From an uncultured Collinsella sp. (lineage in GTDB: Bacteria; Actinomycetota; Coriobacteriia; Coriobacteriales; Coriobacteriaceae): DNA of 8,639 nucleotides. The stretch lies in NCBI GenBank assembly GCA_900542315.1, contig UQMV01000058.1, positions 1 to 8,639 on the forward strand. Reading direction: 5' to 3'. Both the position numbers and the translations under genes were made by a program. The notes beneath the pieces are model-generated. The model had not been told where the DNA came from. It worked only from the letters and a program-made list of their open reading frames with translations, and searched no databases. The stretch's first letter is position 1; the number at the start of each line of letters is the position of its first letter. Positions 6,080 to 8,639 of this stretch are shown piece after piece.

Positions 6080-6190
6080 GGCGGGCGCTCGCAAAGGCAC
6101 GTAATAGAGACCCACATCAGTTATGGAATACCGAGCAGCGCCGATACGTGATGCCCGCCGGCTTACCAAGCAATAAGGCTCGCCGTGGTC
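6080..6190. other. Gene-free 3' spacer after the ArcD-like gene, with possible long-range pairing
   Basis: I see no gene here. GGCGGGC (6080-6086) can pair with GCCCGCC (6153-6159), and CACGTA (6098-6103) with TACGTG (6145-6150) in nested order, giving a possible structured 3' untranslated region of the arcD transcript. The loop is large and the pairing may be chance in GC-rich DNA. Confidence 0.3.
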
Positions 6191-7654
6191 TTAGACAATC
6201 GGCGCAATACCAGTAAAGTGCAGGTACAGCGAGATGACTGCCACGACAATGACCACTGCTGCGATCAGTTTGTCATGCAGATGCGGAAGCACCTGCTTGC
6301 CACGGCCTCGCTCGCCCGCAATATACACGGGAATTGCCGGAGCAAAAAGGATCGTCGTGATCATGACACCTTGGAGGCCCGTTGACCACACCAAGAACAA
6401 CGTGTAAATAAAGCCGAGTGTACCGAAGAAGCGTGCCTTACCGACGCTTGGCGCATAAGACCCATCCAGATGCTCGTTCTTCCATCCGATCACCATGTAA
6501 TAGGCAGCCGAGCAGACATACGGGACCAGAATCGTATTAACCGCGCAGCTATAGAAGAACTGGTAGGTGCTTGCCGCCACATACGACACAATCAAGAAGA
6601 GCTGCGTGATACCCGAGCTCACCAGAACCGTCACCACCGGAGCACCGCGCTCGTTTGTCTTGGCAAACGCCAACGGGAACGACCCCTGACGCGCTGCTTC
6701 AAACGGCGTCTCGGACGCAATGATGACATAGCCGAGCATAGCGCCGACCAGCGACAAGATAACACCGAGGTTGACAATAGCCGCACCAACCGGGCCGATT
6801 GCACATTCGAGAATTCCCGCCATGGATGGCGTTGCAAGCTGCGCCATCTCCTCGCGCGGCATAATGCCGAGCGACAGCATAGAAATAATCAAATACAGGA
6901 CAAAGACCGCCGCAAATCCGAGCGCCGTCGAGCGACCGACGTCACGCACGTACTTTGCACGGCCCGAGATGACAACGGCGCCCTCGATGCCCGTGAAGAC
7001 CCAAACAAGGGCAATCATGGTCGAGACAACCTGCTCGCCAAAGCCAGGACCAGCCGGCTCTCCCCAGAAGTTGTCCATAAAGATATCGACGTTGAACTTG
7101 CCCAGGAGCACAATGCTCAGCACAAAGAGTCCCAGCGGCACCAGCTTCGCCAAGGTGACAATCGTGTTAATGCCCGCAGCCTCCTTAACGCCACGAAGCA
7201 CAAGGGCGGTAAGGAACCACAAAAACACGCTAGCGCAGACGATGGAAAGCAGGTTGTTGCCCGCGCCAAACGCAGGGAAGAAATAGCCCAGCGCGCTAAA
7301 CAGCAAGAGCGCAAAGCTCACGTTGGAAAGACATGCGCTGATCCAGTAGCCCCAGGCGGAGTTGAATCCAATGTAATCGCCAAAACCGGCCGCAGCGTAT
7401 GCATAGATGCCGCCGGTCAGGTCGGGACGAGCCTGAGACAAACCGTTGAACACCATCATCAGCGCAAAGACGCCAATAAAGCAAATTCCCCACGAGACGA
7501 TAACCGCACCGGTATTTGCCCCACCTGCTGCCATATCGCCGGCAAGCGAAAAGATGCCGCCACAAATACTGGCGGTAATGACCATCATGGTCAGACGAAA
7601 GAGATCGAGGCCATTAGGGTCGATAATCTCGTCGTTTTGAGCTTTAGAGGCCAT
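6191..7654 (-). CDS. ArcD-like basic amino acid antiporter (APC superfamily, APA family)
   Basis: A 487-residue, roughly 12-helix plasma-membrane transporter of the basic amino acid/polyamine antiporter family, which includes arginine:ornithine exchangers. Visible features are the glycine-rich first-helix signature SICGGIFSLAGD (29-40), the GGIYAYAAAGFGDYIGF segment (81-97), FTGIEGAVVISGRAKYVRDVG (220-240), which is a hallmark of this family, and ASETPFEAARQG (313-324). The ATG follows a GGGGG-type ribosome site about ten bases upstream. It starts 109 bases after the DDAH gene, with a hairpin but no visible promoter in the gap, so it is probably read through from the DDAH transcript. Next to an enzyme making citrulline, a likely job is importing arginine or methylarginine in exchange for ornithine or citrulline. 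Direct substrate evidence is lacking; agmatine, lysine or another cationic amino acid remain possible. Confidence 0.88.
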   Translation of the reverse strand: MASKAQNDEIIDPNGLDLFRLTMMVITASICGGIFSLAGDMAAGGANTGAVIVSWGICFIGVFALMMVFNGLSQARPDLTGGIYAYAAAGFGDYIGFNSAWGYWISACLSNVSFALLLFSALGYFFPAFGAGNNLLSIVCASVFLWFLTALVLRGVKEAAGINTIVTLAKLVPLGLFVLSIVLLGKFNVDIFMDNFWGEPAGPGFGEQVVSTMIALVWVFTGIEGAVVISGRAKYVRDVGRSTALGFAAVFVLYLIISMLSLGIMPREEMAQLATPSMAGILECAIGPVGAAIVNLGVILSLVGAMLGYVIIASETPFEAARQGSFPLAFAKTNERGAPVVTVLVSSGITQLFLIVSYVAASTYQFFYSCAVNTILVPYVCSAAYYMVIGWKNEHLDGSYAPSVGKARFFGTLGFIYTLFLVWSTGLQGVMITTILFAPAIPVYIAGERGRGKQVLPHLHDKLIAAVVIVVAVISLYLHFTGIAPIV

Positions 7655-7691
7655 TGTATGTGCACCCCCTTCATCATGTGATCGAACGAAA

Positions 7692-7728
7692 GATGGCCCG
7701 GACGTCCCGAATCGGGTGCCGGGCCATC
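7692..7728 (-). terminator. Intercistronic hairpin between the DDAH and ArcD-like genes
   Basis: A perfect 10-bp stem (7692-7701 with 7719-7728) encloses a second small stem (7706-7709 with 7713-7716). On the minus strand it is followed by TTTCGTTCG, a weak U-tract. It could be a leaky terminator or a stabilising intercistronic structure that lowers transporter expression relative to the enzyme. Confidence 0.5.
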
Positions 7729-7763
7729 GGTCAAACGATCATCAGACTGTTACAGCCATCGCG

Positions 7764-8540
7764 TTAGAAGCGCAGCGACAGGCAAGAAAGGCCGCCGTCG
7801 ACCTTGCGATACTCGGAGGTATCGACGACGAGCGTCTTGTAGCCCAGATCCTGCACGGCCTTGAGCACGGTCGGATAGCCCTCGGCAACGATGACCGTAC
7901 CGTTAACCCAGATGCAGTTGGCGCCGTACGCCTCGTCCTCGGGCACGACGATCTTGTTGTACTGGGCAAAGTCGGGCTTATCGATGAACTCACCAGAGAC
8001 GAGCATGTTGTTGTCCTCGATGTAGTTGACGCCCGTCTTGAGGTGCAGGACCTCCTCCAGCGGAACCTCAGAACCCTCGAGGCCCCAGCCCTCGAGAATC
8101 TCACAGAACTGGCGGATGCCCTCTTCGTTGGTACGAGCGGAGCGACCGACGTAGAAATGGTCACCGACCATCATGACATCGCCGCCGTCGAGCGTGCCCG
8201 GAGAAACGATGTGCTTGACATGCTCGTCGTCAAAGAAGCGACGGACGGCCGGCTCGATCTCGTCCTTCTCGCCGTTGCGGCTATCGGCGCCGGGGTTGGT
8301 AATGATGGCGCCGCAGCGAGTGATAACGGCCGGATCTTCGACGAAGCAGCTGTCGGGATACTGCTCGAGTGCCGGCAGCACCGACACGTCAACGCCGCAC
8401 TGCTCGAGCGCATGCTCGTAATCGTAGTGCTCCTCGATGGCGCGCTCGTAGATGGGCTGGCCAAGCTCGGGGGCACTCGTGATGCCATTGCTCAGGGACT
8501 TGCCGGGGCGGCGGATGATGACGTGGCTGAACTTGGTCAT
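7764..8540 (-). CDS. ddaH: Dimethylarginine dimethylaminohydrolase (dimethylargininase, DDAH)
   Basis: A 258-residue cytoplasmic enzyme of the guanidino-group modifying (amidinotransferase) superfamily. DDAH hydrolyses asymmetric dimethyl- or monomethyl-arginine to citrulline plus the methylamine. From memory the sequence aligns nearly end to end with Pseudomonas aeruginosa DDAH (about 254 residues). Substrate-binding Asp63, Glu68 and Asp69 lie in PDSCFVEDP, with Arg88 in GADSR and Arg136 in ARTN. Catalytic His166 is in VLHLKTG and nucleophile Cys253 in GGLSCLSLRF. The acid of the triad is Asp118 (GTLDGGD), where the Pseudomonas enzyme has Glu114; mammalian DDAH also uses Asp there. It is too short for arginine deiminase, which has about 400 residues and an extra helical domain. 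The ATG has a perfect AAGGAGG six bases upstream. It is probably the first gene of a unit with the ArcD-like antiporter. Plain arginine deimination by this enzyme is a possible alternative activity. Confidence 0.92.
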   Translation of the reverse strand: MTKFSHVIIRRPGKSLSNGITSAPELGQPIYERAIEEHYDYEHALEQCGVDVSVLPALEQYPDSCFVEDPAVITRCGAIITNPGADSRNGEKDEIEPAVRRFFDDEHVKHIVSPGTLDGGDVMMVGDHFYVGRSARTNEEGIRQFCEILEGWGLEGSEVPLEEVLHLKTGVNYIEDNNMLVSGEFIDKPDFAQYNKIVVPEDEAYGANCIWVNGTVIVAEGYPTVLKAVQDLGYKTLVVDTSEYRKVDGGLSCLSLRF

Positions 8541-8609
8541 GATGATCCTCCTTGGATCTCTTAGCAGAGAGCGGGACTTCTTCGCGCCCGCCTTCCTTTC
8601 GATGGCTTT

Positions 8610-8638
8610 ATCTTAGGGCGGTTCTCCTGTTTTGTATA
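8610..8638 (-). promoter_or_regulatory. Weak candidate promoter for ddaH
   Basis: On the minus strand TATACA (8638-8633) and TAAGAT (8615-8610) are separated by 17 bases; each matches the sigma70 consensus at four of six positions. It would give a leader of about 60 bases, which holds a small GCGGG/CCCGC hairpin (8571-8591). The window ends here, so the upstream region cannot be judged. Confidence 0.28.
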
Positions 8639-8639
8639 T

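Noticed and set aside
7764..8540. Annotation as arginine deiminase (arcA), suggested by the neighbouring ArcD-like antiporter.
   Set aside because: At 258 residues it is far shorter than arginine deiminase and lacks the extra helical domain. The motif set and length fit DDAH.

Overview
The window reads as a stretch of a high-GC bacterial chromosome, most probably a gut Coriobacteriia and plausibly Collinsella. That assignment is an inference from GC-rich codon use, a FeoA-FeoB fusion, and palindromic repeats that I associate with Collinsella-type genomes; no rRNA or marker gene is present to prove it. All six convincing genes lie on the minus strand, so transcription runs from high to low coordinates. 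I see no tRNA, rRNA, CRISPR array, phage gene or transposase.

The first 49 bases are not genomic. They match the 3' part of the Illumina P5/TruSeq universal adapter, so the window begins at an untrimmed contig end. The genomic sequence starts at about base 50.

In transcription order from the right end: (1) 8540-7764 encodes a dimethylarginine dimethylaminohydrolase (DDAH) that very closely resembles the Pseudomonas enzyme. (2) After a 109-base gap holding a hairpin comes an ArcD-like basic amino acid antiporter (7654-6191). The pair looks like a small unit that takes up arginine or methylarginines and hydrolyses them to citrulline. (3) A gene-free interval of about 460 bases (5731-6190) is packed with inverted and direct repeats: a terminator-like hairpin, a near-perfect 24-bp palindrome, a long imperfect hairpin, a 14-bp direct repeat and a leader hairpin. 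(4) 5730-5410 encodes a 106-residue all-beta-looking protein of unknown function. (5) 5288-2928 is a FeoA-FeoB fusion for ferrous iron uptake, preceded by a possible DtxR/IdeR-like operator. (6) 2804-1608 is a SotB-like major facilitator exporter whose promoter seems to use the loop of the feoB terminator. (7) 1454-78 is a cytoplasmic GH13 alpha-glucan hydrolase, separated from the exporter by a second copy of the palindrome.

The genes do not form one pathway. They are metabolic and transport units: arginine-type nitrogen and energy metabolism, iron uptake, sugar or drug export, and maltodextrin breakdown. The most distinctive non-coding feature is the palindrome found at 1526-1592 and 5974-6037. 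Its 21-base arms are identical in both copies, its loops differ, and each arm contains a smaller GGAA-TAG-TTCC palindrome. This suggests a dispersed, structure-conserved intergenic element.
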